19,356 bases of DNA from Flammula alnicola (lineage: Eukaryota > Basidiomycota > Agaricomycetes > Agaricales > Strophariaceae): assembly GCA_015499995.1 (NCBI GenBank), contig JADNRV010000653.1, positions 1 through 19,356 on the forward strand, given 5' to 3'. The position numbers and the translations under genes were made by a program. The notes under the pieces were generated by a model. That model was not told the origin of the DNA. It worked only from the letters and a program-made list of their open reading frames with translations, and searched no databases. Shown piece by piece: positions 7,971-18,584 of the stretch (positions are counted from its first letter, which is position 1; every line of letters begins with the position of its first letter).

Positions 7971-10900
7971 ATGGTCTTGAAACGCAAAGCAAACGCGTCT
8001 GAACGGAACGATATCACCTCAGTGCCCAACATGGCTGGTGAGAGTACCAACGTTGAAAAGCCTCCTGCAAAGAAGAAGGTCCGTCAAACTGCGAAGAAGG
8101 GGAAAATGTCAGAAACAGAGAGCACTGCGGAAGAAATCCCTTGGCCCCAGCACTTTCATACGGTGTGTTCGATATCGTCAGTCGAATAATAAAACCACAT
8201 TTAACAACGTGGCTTTATTTAAAGCTCTTCAAGGTAAAGATCCATTCCAGTTCTCATACCTTACACATCCTGACGACGTTCCAGATCTTCAAAGTGTGTC
8301 CAACTCGCTTGTTAGCAAGAAGAAATTTACATTTAGGTTTAAGGCTATCAACATGGTCCTCGCCTTCGTTTCGTCCAAGCGGCAGCTAGCTACGAGTTTC
8401 TCTGCAGTCAGATCCTCTGTCGAAGGCCTTCTCAAACAGTGCTTCTTGTTGAATTTTAGCAAGCGTTACTTACTAATCTTATTCTAGTCCTCTAGAAATT
8501 GTCAAGGTTTCTGAGATCAAGTCTGTCCTTCTTTTCAATAGATATTTGGTATATTCACATGTGTGCGGCTCAGAGCCTTGCTACCTGACCTCGTTAAATT
8601 CTCGTACATCCCCTTGTCGGAATTGCAAGTTAATGAAGAGAACAGCAAGAAGCCATCTGCACGTTCGATTGATTATTCCAAGGCGACGTTACCCGAATCT
8701 TCAGGATCTCAAGAAGGTCACATTCTCGTCTTGGACTTCGTGGATACTTTACGTGGCAGAAAACCTGGCACTTCATCCCAGTAAATCTTTGGTGCCGTTT
8801 CTCTCCTGAAAGAGATTTATATTCCAACATCACAGATCGCTATCCATTTCAACACCTTCCTTGTCTCCCGCAGCCGTTAAAAAGCTGATAGAGGCACGAA
8901 ATCAAAGGTTTCAGCAAGCAGTCAATGAGTAAGCTTGTTTCTGGTTGGGTGAACTTGTTTATTGAAAATGTTAGGCTTCTTTCTGCCACTCCAGTGGGTG
9001 ATGACCCCGTGCATTTGCTGGTCACTGCGGGGCAAACTTACGTACCCGTAAACCATACAATCTTTGATTCTGACGAGGAACCAAAATTATACCTAATTCG
9101 AATGAGCGTCCTCCTGTGGATCAAGTTATTTCAGACATCATGGCTTCGATTTGGTACAAGGATCAAATTGTGCATCGGCGGATTGTCGAGGCCAAGGAGG
9201 CACAGACAGGTGAACATGACCTTCTCGGAATGAAACATTATACGGACTCATTGTCTAGCCGAAACAGCTCCTTTAAATCCACCCATCTCACAGAAGATTT
9301 CCAATGCTGTATTAACATCACGGAACATACGGTCACTATATTCTCACCAGGTCGCCGCCATTGACGCAATAAGAAGGGGAAAACACGTTGTGGTTTCTAC
9401 GAGCACTGCATCAGGTAAAAGCGTTATATACCAGGTTTGCTGATCTTGCGAAGTATGATGATATATCACTGAATGAAAACTGATTAGATCCCACTGTTGA
9501 TGTCTCTCGAAGAGGATTCTGACGCTAGGGCTATTTTGGTCTTTCCAACGAAAGTACGGTATATCTTCATGGCCAACAGAATTTCTGCTAGAATTCTTAA
9601 TATGAATGTACGATAGGCATTGGCCCAAGATCAAAAAGCGTCCCTTGAGCGACTTTTTCAAATGTGTCCTGGACTCGATCACCTCAAGGTGTGCCATATT
9701 ATAACTGAATAACCATGCGTTCTAAATCTACCTGGCAGGTTGCGACATATGATGGTGATACACCCCACGAAACTAGGGCAGGTTAGTCAACGGCCCATGT
9801 ACTATCTGCTGTACACTCTGACTCAGCATATCATTAGAAATTCGAGATACGGCTTCAGTGATCCTGACTAACTTTGTGAACTCCATCAAGTTTTTCCATT
9901 TACGTAAAAAGACTAAAAACGACTTATGCAGGATACACTGCATGCATCTATTCTTCCCAATGAAGAGAAATGGCGAAGGTCGGTTTTTATTTATGTCGGA
10001 GAGCTAAAGGTCTTACTGTCCATAAGTTTTCTGAAGAGATTAAAGGTAGCGTAATGCCTAGAATATCGATTTGTCCTTATCGCTGACGTTCGTGCTCAGA
10101 TTTTAGCCGTAGACGAGCTACACTATTATACAGGACTCTTCGGGAGGTAATATTAATTTTCTGGTCGCCTATCGATTGCATTTCTGACTGTGGTATTTGG
10201 ATGACGTTCACAGCCATGTTGCATACATCTTACGGAGGTTTCGGAGAGTTTGTGCAGCTGTTGGAAGTTCGTATCCTCTTTACTATATCCCCTGTGAAGT
10301 CTGACCACAATATAAACATTATCAGACCGTCGTATTCGCTTCATCTCATGCAGTGCGACGCTCGCAAATCCAGCAGAATACATGTGTAAAATTTTTGCAC
10401 TAGACGCAGATGACCTGCAAGTCGTTTTGAATGACGGCGCACCATCCGGCAGTAAAGAATATCTCGTCTGGAACCCTCCCCTCGTAGACGTGATGGACCC
10501 GTCACTGGGACGACGTTCTTCTCTCTCCGAAGCATCACGTTTAATGTGTTTCTTAATGAAGAGAGGCGTAAGGGTGATACTTTTTTGCAAGGTAAAGTAC
10601 CCAGGCACCGGTCTTGCAACAACACTTTGACTTACTGTGCACTAGATACGCAAAGTTTGCGAACTGGTAAACTTTTGTCGAAACCCACGTCGCTTAATAA
10701 TAATGGGCCTTGGATAACAGGCAACGAAAACCATCAAAGCTGACTTAAGTAACGAAGGTCGCCTAGATATCTTAGAGAGAGTCAGAGCCTACAGGGGAGG
10801 TAAGATACGCTCTATGCGATATGTATGAGTTTTTCTCACAACGCCTTTTACTAGGATATAATCGTGAGGTTAGTAAGAGCCTCCAAGTCGAAGCTACGAG

Positions 10901-13077
10901 AACTGAGTTGACTGTCAATCCAGGATCGTCGGAAAATCGAGCATGAAGCTTTCTCTGGTCAATTACTCGGCATCATTGCCACCAACGCCTTAGAACTCGG
11001 TATCGACATAGGAGTTCTAGATGCCGTTATCATGCTTGGTTTTCCTCTGACTGTTTCTAATTTTGTGGGTGTCTCTACCAACTTCCTATAATGTGAACAT
11101 TCGAGTCTCATGTCTGTCAAAATTATCAGAAACAACAGGCTGGAAGAGCTGGTCGACGGTCTCAAGATTCCCTCGCGGTCCTGGTCGCAGACCCATTTCC
11201 AATTGATCAACACTTCGTCAATTATCCCTCTGAGCTTTTCGAGAACTCATTAGATGATCTGGTAATTGACGTCGACAATGAGCTTATCCTGGAAGGTTTG
11301 TTGAATCCTAGTATCAGGGTTTTTATATCTCATCTCATGATCTTATTTAGCACATCTGCAATGCGCTGGATATGAGATACCTTTGACAGCAGAAGACGAG
11401 AAATGGTTTGGTTCGTCGATGATGGATATATGCGAGAAAAAGTTAAAAAAGGATGCCGATGGCTGGTACGAGAACATTGATATTTGAACACGCATATCTT
11501 CACGATACTCATGTACCCCTCCAGGTATCATACAAACCCAAAATACTTGCCCTTCCCATCTAGACACGTTTCCATCCGTAAGCCGGCCTTAAAGGACAAC
11601 AAACAGCCATTAATTACAAGTCCGTTATTTAGGCGGAGCACAAGAAGATACCTACATGGTCGTGGAAGTCAAGGACAACCAAACACAAAAAGAAACCCAT
11701 ATATTGGAAGAGGTTGAATTTTCCAGGGCTCTATTCGAGCTATATGAAGGCGGTGTGGTGAGTTCATGCACCCATGCAGATCAGAGAAGCAGCTTACCTT
11801 TTAGTTCATAGTTCATGCACCAGGGAGAGACCTTTATTGTGGGCACCAGAGTCTATCACTCCTGTCTTTCTTCCAAGTCTCATCAAGGTCTGAATTTCTC
11901 GCAGGTGAAAGAAATCAGTCATGACGAGAAGGTGGCTCAAGTTGTTCGTACTGACCTCAATTATATCACATCACCGCGGTAAGTCTCTTTAACATAAGCA
12001 CCCGTCGTAATTGGTTGCGCTTACACTTGTCCGACCTTCAGAGATGTCACGTAAGAATTTTCCGATTATTTTATCAGTCATCTAACAGAATTTCCAGCCG
12101 TATCGAACCACTGCAAACATTCCGTGCAGTGTCTGTCAATAATAATCTCGTTCACTTTGGCAGTGAGTTTTTAATATGGAATTTTGGAGCACGTATTCAT
12201 TGTCTTTAGGGTTGAACGTGTCCATCAAAGTTTTTGGTATGCTATTGACTTCAAGTTTTACTCGAACATTAGCTGATATGCAGTAGGTTTCTTTAAAATT
12301 AGGTCTGTCTTACCTTCAGTCCAGAATTCCCAAGGTCCAGGAGATTTATATTTCTGTGTCTCAGGGGGAAAACGATACTGGATGCAGTTGAATTGATGAC
12401 GCCGCCTTGGGAACGCGAAACAACCGGATTCTGGATAGACCTACCGAGTACTATCTTGGAATCTCTGAGCTCAAAGCAAATTGACGGTGCAGCAGCTATC
12501 CATGCGGCTGAACATGCATTCCTCAATCAATTTGTTCTTTCCGAAGATGTGAAAACGGATTGCAGAGTAGCGAAAGAAGACTACAAAGATACAGAAACCC
12601 CTGCTAAACGGCCTCCCAGGTAAAGCAGCCCAGTATTGCAGGATGCATGTATTAACTAATAATGCTAGACTCATATTCTATGATGCCGCGGGTAAAACGG
12701 GTGGAGTAGTCGCAAGGGCGTTCGATCACGGTATGTCCATTGTCTCAATCCACCTTGCGCTGCAAATTAACAACTCATCGAAAAAGTGCAAAATCTCCTC
12801 AATAGAGCGCAGATGGCTGTTGAGAACTGCAGTTGTGCCGAAGGGTGTACATTATGTACGTATACTCAAACTCAGCTAATCATGCGCTAATTAGCGGAAT
12901 AATAAAGGTGTACAGAGTACCGTTTGCAAGGATGCAAACTTGATCTCTTCTAAGCTTGGTGCATGCATCATTCTGAATGGCCTGCTCGGGGTTGAGCATG
13001 ACCTGCAAGAAGTTGACAGTGTCGAACACCTTATCTCGCGCGAGATGTGCCACGAGTCTGAGATGGGTGATTCATGA
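7971..13077 (+). CDS. HRQ1: RecQ4-like ATP-dependent 3'-5' DNA helicase Hrq1, at least 35 exons
   Basis: Superfamily 2 helicase of crosslink repair and telomere maintenance, about 1040 residues. Exons: 7971-8164 (end uncertain), 8337-8438, 8488-8520, 8574-8780, 8836-8928, 8975-9047, 9107-9209, 9259-9434, 9488-9553, 9617-9688, 9739-9781, 9838-9875, 9932-9978, 10027-10045, 10100-10146, 10214-10266, 10326-10591, 10646-10666, 10721-10799, 10855-10868, 10924-11064, 11130-11295, 11351-11465, 11525-11577, 11633-11757, 11812-11838, 11905-11978, 12042-12050, 12098-12162, 12210-12236, 12287-12302, 12365-12619, 12669-12730, 12787-12855, 12908-13077. Features in order: Lys-rich N-terminus, WPQHF, motif I ASGKS (about 319-323), TNFDTLH, motif II DELH (427-430), motif III SCSAT, motif V ATNALELGID, motif VI QQAGRAGRR (631-639), and C-terminal CSCAEGCTLCVQSTVC of the MrfA-type zinc-binding domain. 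All catalytic motifs are intact. Only the junction between the first exons (8163-8337) is ambiguous. Confidence 0.93.
11758..11821 (+). repeat. Direct repeat spanning both splice sites of an HRQ1 intron
   Basis: AGTTCATGCACC occurs at 11761-11772, just inside the donor of the intron 11758-11811, and again at 11810-11821, across its acceptor and into the next exon. A shorter copy (AGTTCAT) lies at 11803-11809. The downstream copy encodes the conserved FMH of the exon, so the intron-side copy looks like the duplicate. Confidence 0.7.
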
Positions 13078-13124
13078 TTACCACACCAGAGAAAGACGGA
13101 AAGCGTAATTAGGTATCTAAAATC

Positions 13125-16100
13125 CTAAGATAGCGGATCGAAATCACCCCAATCATCCTTGGATAATGTATTGCTCGACCTTCCCGTCGAAGATTGGGCT
13201 GGCTTTGAGGGTACTAGTAGACCGCTCATCTGCGGTGGTGTGGGCAAAGCGGGCGATGTCATACTGAATTGTTGTGCCATCAACGGCATAAGTGGATTCA
13301 TAGGAGCCGAGAACGGCGAAGATGTAGTCACTTGGCTGGAAGAATAAATATTATAGTTCGGAGGAGGCAATGCTGGTTGAGAGGGTTTAGGCTGAATGGG
13401 CTGAGTAGTGAAGGCAACCGGTCTTGATTGCCCAGGAGGCGGAGGAAAGGGATTTTGCGAGAAACTTGGGCGGGAGATATCAGCAGTAGGTGCAGTGAAA
13501 GTCTGCGGACTTGCAGCCATGGGCTCTTGCCGCCATGAAGGTGTGGTCGTAGGAAAATTTGATGGGATCGGTGTTGCATTGAGCTTGGATGAACGGTAGT
13601 TATTCCTTGACGTTGACGACACACTCGGAGGAGGAGTAGATTGTGCGGTGGGTAAGGGAGGTGGCCGAGACTGTGCAACAGGCGATGAAAGTGGTTGCGA
13701 GGCTGGAGTCTATTAAACCAGTCAGTAAGAACATTCCAGTACCGCTATGTCGACTTACCGGATTGCTGAATATACTACCCCATACGTCGTCGTCCCAGTT
13801 GGCATTGTTGTCGATGATGGTGTCTGCCTTGACTGTAGCACCATTCGCCTTGCCAACCAAGCTTTCAAAATCGACGTTGGAAGTGGTACCATTAGCACCG
13901 GGTGTACCATTGGCTGCGACGCCCGATCGATCCTCCAGGCGTTGAGAGTCTCGTAAAAATTGATCATGTTCTTTCTCGACCCGGTCTCCCAGTTTCTTTA
14001 TCACCTGCATGAATCGCTGGAACTGACCGATGCTCAATACTGGATTTTGTCAGTGAATGGTAAATAGGACATCGATCGTGTAACCTACAAGGACCGATGG
14101 ACACAGCCCACAGTTGTGGCAAGACCAGAGTCGCGACAGCTTCTCGATCTACTTTGAAACCCATGGCTTCTTGGACAGAAAGTGTCGCCATCATGACTGC
14201 AGGTTCCTTTGTCCTGATCTTCGAAAGAAGAGGAACGAGTTTCTGCGTGAGGCTTGACTGCGAAGAATTTGTCAGAAGGCTCCTCGATAGGGATGCCGAA
14301 ACATACTTGGTCAAGTGTCTTAACCATGGCTAGAAATGTGACAAGGGTGGCGACTTTGACAGTCAATATACGTGTTTTAGTGAACACCATCTTCAGGGAA
14401 ATAATAAACTGATGAACAAACAAGACGGAGCCCGTAGTACATACCGCAACGCGGGGAAAAAGAACGCCTTGAACTTCTGCATAGTCAATTGTTTCACAAA
14501 GACCGGGAACAGCCTTGAGAGCGCGCTCTTGCACCTGAAAAGAATATTCAAGAAAATTAGGCATAATGGGAAACAGAATTCACATACAACAGCATGTTCG
14601 GATTCCAGGGCATTGTAAACGAGGGGCAGGACATCTGCGTAAACACCGTCAGCATCGCAAAGAGACAAAGCCTACATGACATACGTTCTCTAAACACGTT
14701 CTTGTCAGTTTTATCCTGAAGCATCGTGAGATTATCTAGCAAAGTTAACATGTTTTGAGGAGGTTCTCGAATTGTGAACAGCGGTTTCAGGCTGGGAAGC
14801 ACTGTAGCAGCGAACTGAGAAGCTGAGAGCGACTGAGATATTACGAAGACATTGGGAAGAATATAGGGCAACAGTTGGGTATCTTTCATCTACATCTGAG
14901 TTAGTATGCACTATTGAACGGTGAGAACTGACTGACTTCTTCCAGCAATGATGGCAGTATCTTTCGAGTCCTTAGTCCCTCGGAAAAGCGATCGAGCACA
15001 TTCGTCAATCCTTTCATAAATGAAATCTTTTCCTCCCGTGTCTTGGCCGTAAAATTGGAACGGTCCAAGAAATTCAGGGTGGATATCGGTAGAGAAGAGA
15101 AGAAAGGATGGGAGGGAAGTGTTTCAGGAGTCGGCCTGGAGCCATAATGCCGAGTAATTAGCGAGCGAAGAAGGACTGAATGAGTTGATCAATGAATGGG
15201 GTGAATAAAGAAAGACAAGTAATAATCTACCTTGGAGGTCGCTATCAAGTCTTTCCATCCCAGGAACGGGTTTAGAGGCATTTTCACGCAGCCCACCAAG
15301 ACTTCCGTGATTCTTGAAAGGGGGGTTTCCCTTGCAATGTACTGCGTACACCAAACAGCCAAGTGAGTACATATCTGACGCTGTTACGAGCTGCTCATCG
15401 AGCGCATATTCCGGAGCTGGCAGTCAGTCAGATTAGATGACTGTAGAGAAGTCACGCAGCCGTACCCATATAATCGAAGGACCGCTGGATATAAGGCGGC
15501 ACTCTGCCATCAAAAGTCGGAAATTCCCAATTCGAAGGTGCGCCACTAGATGTTTGAAGAGGAATGGTCAAGCCAAGGCCGGCAATCTTCCAGTCGCCCT
15601 GCCAAAATGAAGATACATTTCAGTTTGTGTCAGCATGGAGATCTTTATCGAAATGACTGACAGCACCATTGATCACCACACTTTCGGGACAGATGTTAGA
15701 GTGGATAAGTTTAGCAGAGGTGTGTAGGAATGAGAGTCCTTTGCAGAGTTGGAGTATTCCCTTCTGTATCTGGAAACTTAAAGTTACTATATGATTTATA
15801 TATGTTGGGATGTAATGCATGTGTACGAACCTCGATTTCATCCAACTCGACCGAGGACGATTGCCGACCGGAATCTGGGATGGCAAGTTGAAGGGATGAT
15901 AAGACCGGCTCGGTTGCGAACATGATTTCACTTCGCGTTTCCTCTAAGGGCTCCACCATTTCTTTCAACGAGAGATGAGCATTGACGTTCTAAATAAAAT
16001 AGAATGATAACTCACCCAGGATAGAAGGGTGCCGTAGTCGCCCCAGGGCTGAAGCCTGCAAATCAAATTCATGTAAGATATCCATTGAATGCACCTTTGG

Positions 16101-16421
16101 ATGACGCACCTCGGCCTTCATAACCTCTATTACTCTGTCCTTCCCCTGTGGACCTAATCGTTCCATGTCCGGACCGCGTTTATCAAAAGTCCAAACAGAT
16201 ACGCGTTTATTCGTGACTTTATGCCATGCCGACTGAACCTTCCACAGTCCAACGTGAAAAGTAGGCGTTAGCGCTGGTGGTGCAGAGAGAGACGTGTTCG
16301 TGCCGCCCGGGGTGCCAGGTCTGCTGCCCAGACCAAGTGGTGTGCTAGTCCCGATGTTATACGATTGTGAAATATTCGTTCGAGCGAAGAAAGATGTGGC
16401 AGCGGCGAACATCTGGGCCAT
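13125..16421 (-). CDS. SCY1: SCY1-like pseudokinase (SCYL2 / Scy1 family)
   Basis: Catalytically inactive kinase-like protein of clathrin-dependent Golgi-endosome traffic. Fourteen exons on the minus strand: 16421-16110, 16055-16016, 15961-15831, 15769-15662, 15598-15466, 15416-15231, 15175-14937, 14889-14685, 14634-14588, 14534-14445, 14390-14307, 14257-14089, 14039-13759 and 13709-13125, giving 869 residues. The kinase-like domain (about 55-330) has VSVWTFDKR where the VAIK lysine is expected, HSNICPES in place of HRDLKPEN, and GLG in place of DFG; APEYALDEQ follows. After it come LITRHYGSRPTPETLPSHPFF and a helical region (LNFLDRSNF, LPLVYNALESEHAV, RILTVKVATLVTFLAMVKTLDQ) typical of SCY1 HEAT repeats. 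The last 250 residues are Pro/Ser/Gln-rich and end in KDDWGDFDPLS. Its stop lies 47 bp from that of HRQ1. The first intron (54 nt) is stop-free and in frame. Confidence 0.94.
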
Positions 16422-16641
16422 CTTGATTGCGAGTCCTCTGACAGGCGAAAGACCTGAGACTGAGCTCGTGTGTCTCCTGGAAAGAGTGAGGGATGTGTTG
16501 TTTCTTGTTTAGTGATGACCGATGCTGCGCTAGATTCGAACTTGGTCTAACTCTTGACTCTTGTCAGCCATCGAGAACGGTGCAAGTCCCTTTTATAAGT
16601 GCGAGATTCTTTCTTTTCGTGTCTTTTTATACTAATTCATA
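16422..16641. promoter_or_regulatory. Divergent promoter, SCY1 / coiled-coil gene
   Basis: Only 220 bp separate the two start codons. On the plus strand a TATA-like TTTATAAG lies around 16592-16599, about 45 bp before the ATG at 16642, followed by a pyrimidine-rich stretch (TTCTTTTCGTGTCTTTTTAT). No comparable TATA box was seen towards SCY1. Confidence 0.5.
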
Positions 16642-18425
16642 ATGCGGTTCTTCAAGGCCTTCAACATCCTCCATCGCCGAACTAAATCTGCCACATTCGT
16701 TCCCGGACCTCCACTTGACTTTATACCTACGAACACCAGAAATTCGTCACTTAGCTACAGACAGCCCACCTCTCGACAGGACAATGTCGTTCCTTCATAT
16801 TTATTCGATTTCGTTACTTCAAAGGACCCGCCCATCCCTGCTCATTTCAACCACCTTTCGGATTGCTCGCCTAGTCTCTGGCGTCCAAGACGTCAGAGCG
16901 GCAAAACATCTATGGCTAGCATTCAACCGTTAATAGAGAAAGAACATACGCGATTGAGGACGGCCATCAACTTCTGGATCCTCGAACATTCCAAACTCCA
17001 GAACATCCTTAACAACTGTCATGCAGATTTGATATCTGAACGGCGGAAAATTCTGGCTCTGGAACGAAAGATTGTCATGGACAGCCAAGCGAAGATGGAT
17101 CTACGCAAGAAACTCGCTCACTATGAGAAACTGGCCAGCACGGGACATTTAGAATTCGCCGAAGAGCCTTCCTCATGTAATTCCTTTGGTCAGGAAACAC
17201 GGTCGGCGCAGGAAAAAACTATCCCTAGGGTGCCCGGCAGCTCCGACTCGCTTGTGACCGTTGGTCTATCGACGAAGCTACGGAACGTAGATCAATATGC
17301 ATCTGCTCTCCGGATGACACTTACCACAAGGAAAGAACTTCGGGACCAGAAAAAGATTGCCAAATTCTGGAAAAGCAAGGCGACAATAGGAGGACAACAA
17401 GGCCTAATCACACCTTCCGTCTCTGCCATCTCGTCCATACGCGAAACCCTTCCTGCTGAACGCCAAGCGGCACTTGATGCCCTGATTTCGCGACGTGGAT
17501 TGACTTCTGGATTGCGCCAACTACCTTCGAATGAAGATACTACTTACTCTGAGCTTCCCTCCAAGACAATGGTAGAGCTCATGTCGTCTTCGGACGCTGC
17601 CCTGCCCAGTCTAATGTCTACTCTGCCGTCTTTCCTCTCGAAAAGTTCTACCGGTTCTCGTCTCAGTCCTCTCGCCAGTGAATCTATGAAAGCAGAGGTT
17701 AACTTGATGTTCGGGTCGAGGGAAAGTTCCAAGCGACTGTCCTTGCCGCCACGAATGGCTCGAAGTGGTTCCGATCCTATCTCCGCCTCTGAAAGAGCGA
17801 AAAGCCCCCACCGACTAAAGTACACCAACCGCAAAATGCCAACGCCAGCTTCAGCATAGAATCATTCGGCGATCTGAATGTGATTTTTGAGGTATGTCGA
17901 ACTCATTGTCACATGTACGAAAATCTAATGTTCTGCGATCAGCGGGCGTTCGGCACAGAAAACGTTGTAAAAAGACATGATTCTGCCCAGTCTACCAAGA
18001 ACGCTTCGGATACGAGATCATTTGAACTTGGTTCTAGTTCCTTCCTGCGAGACATACCTTCATTGTCGTCGTCATTCCTGGCGATATCCGCCATTCCATC
18101 CGGTTCCTCGCAAACATTCGGAGAGAATCTAACAACATTTCCCTGTCCTCAGCATTTGACGGTTGACACGAAGGCCAAGGATTTCACAGCACATCCAGGA
18201 ATGAAACAAGCGAGCAAGGATTGTACATCGCGTCGCTCTTGGCAAAGGTACACTATCACGAAATCGAACCGCAGCAGTGGAGAACAAATACTGCCTTCAA
18301 AGAAGACGAAACAGAAAGCGGGCCCTCGAGGAAAGGAGAACCAAAGCCTGTCGATATCCCTTCCCGTTTTCAAGAAACGGCATTCTCGCCTTCCCGTCCC
18401 TGCGTTTATGAAAAGCGGGAGTTGA
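16642..18425 (+). CDS. Uncharacterised coiled-coil, Ser-rich protein
   Basis: I do not recognise a named family. A long open frame from the ATG at 16642 runs 405 codons to a stop at 17857-17859. Residues about 90-172 are strongly helical with regular Leu/Ile and charged positions (LALERKIVMDS, LRKKLAHYEKLA), suggesting a coiled coil. A basic block (RKELRDQKKIAKFWKSKA) follows, then a Ser/Pro-rich region with RRGLTSGLRQLPS. Beyond 17793 a second frame reads sensibly (EKPPPTK, then ESFGDLNVIFE), crosses a 51-nt intron at 17892-17942, and continues to 18425 with basic, Ser-rich sequence ending in PVPAFMKSGS. Joining them by an intron 17739-17797 (59 nt, weak donor GTCCTT) gives exons 16642-17738, 17798-17891 and 17943-18425 and 557 residues. 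A real frameshift or a 405-residue protein remain possible. Likely a cytoskeletal or scaffold-like intracellular protein, but this is only inference. Confidence 0.65.
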
Positions 18426-18584
18426 AAGCGACATCAATGTGTCCAGATGTTAAATCCGTGGATTATGTATACCTAGTAGCCATACTCTTTACAGTTTTGT
18501 ATTCAAATATATTGGCAAGATGCAGTTGGATGTGTATCATATACGATAGATGGGTATAGTCACGTTGAGAATATATCGGAATGA

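Noticed and set aside
10153..10608. 151-codon minus-strand frame inside HRQ1
   Set aside because: Antisense shadow of exon 17 (10326-10591), whose plus-strand frame encodes helicase motif III.
14085..14564. Large minus-strand frame read straight through SCY1 introns
   Set aside because: It only continues by including introns and switches between correct and wrong frames. The spliced SCY1 model explains the conserved sequence.
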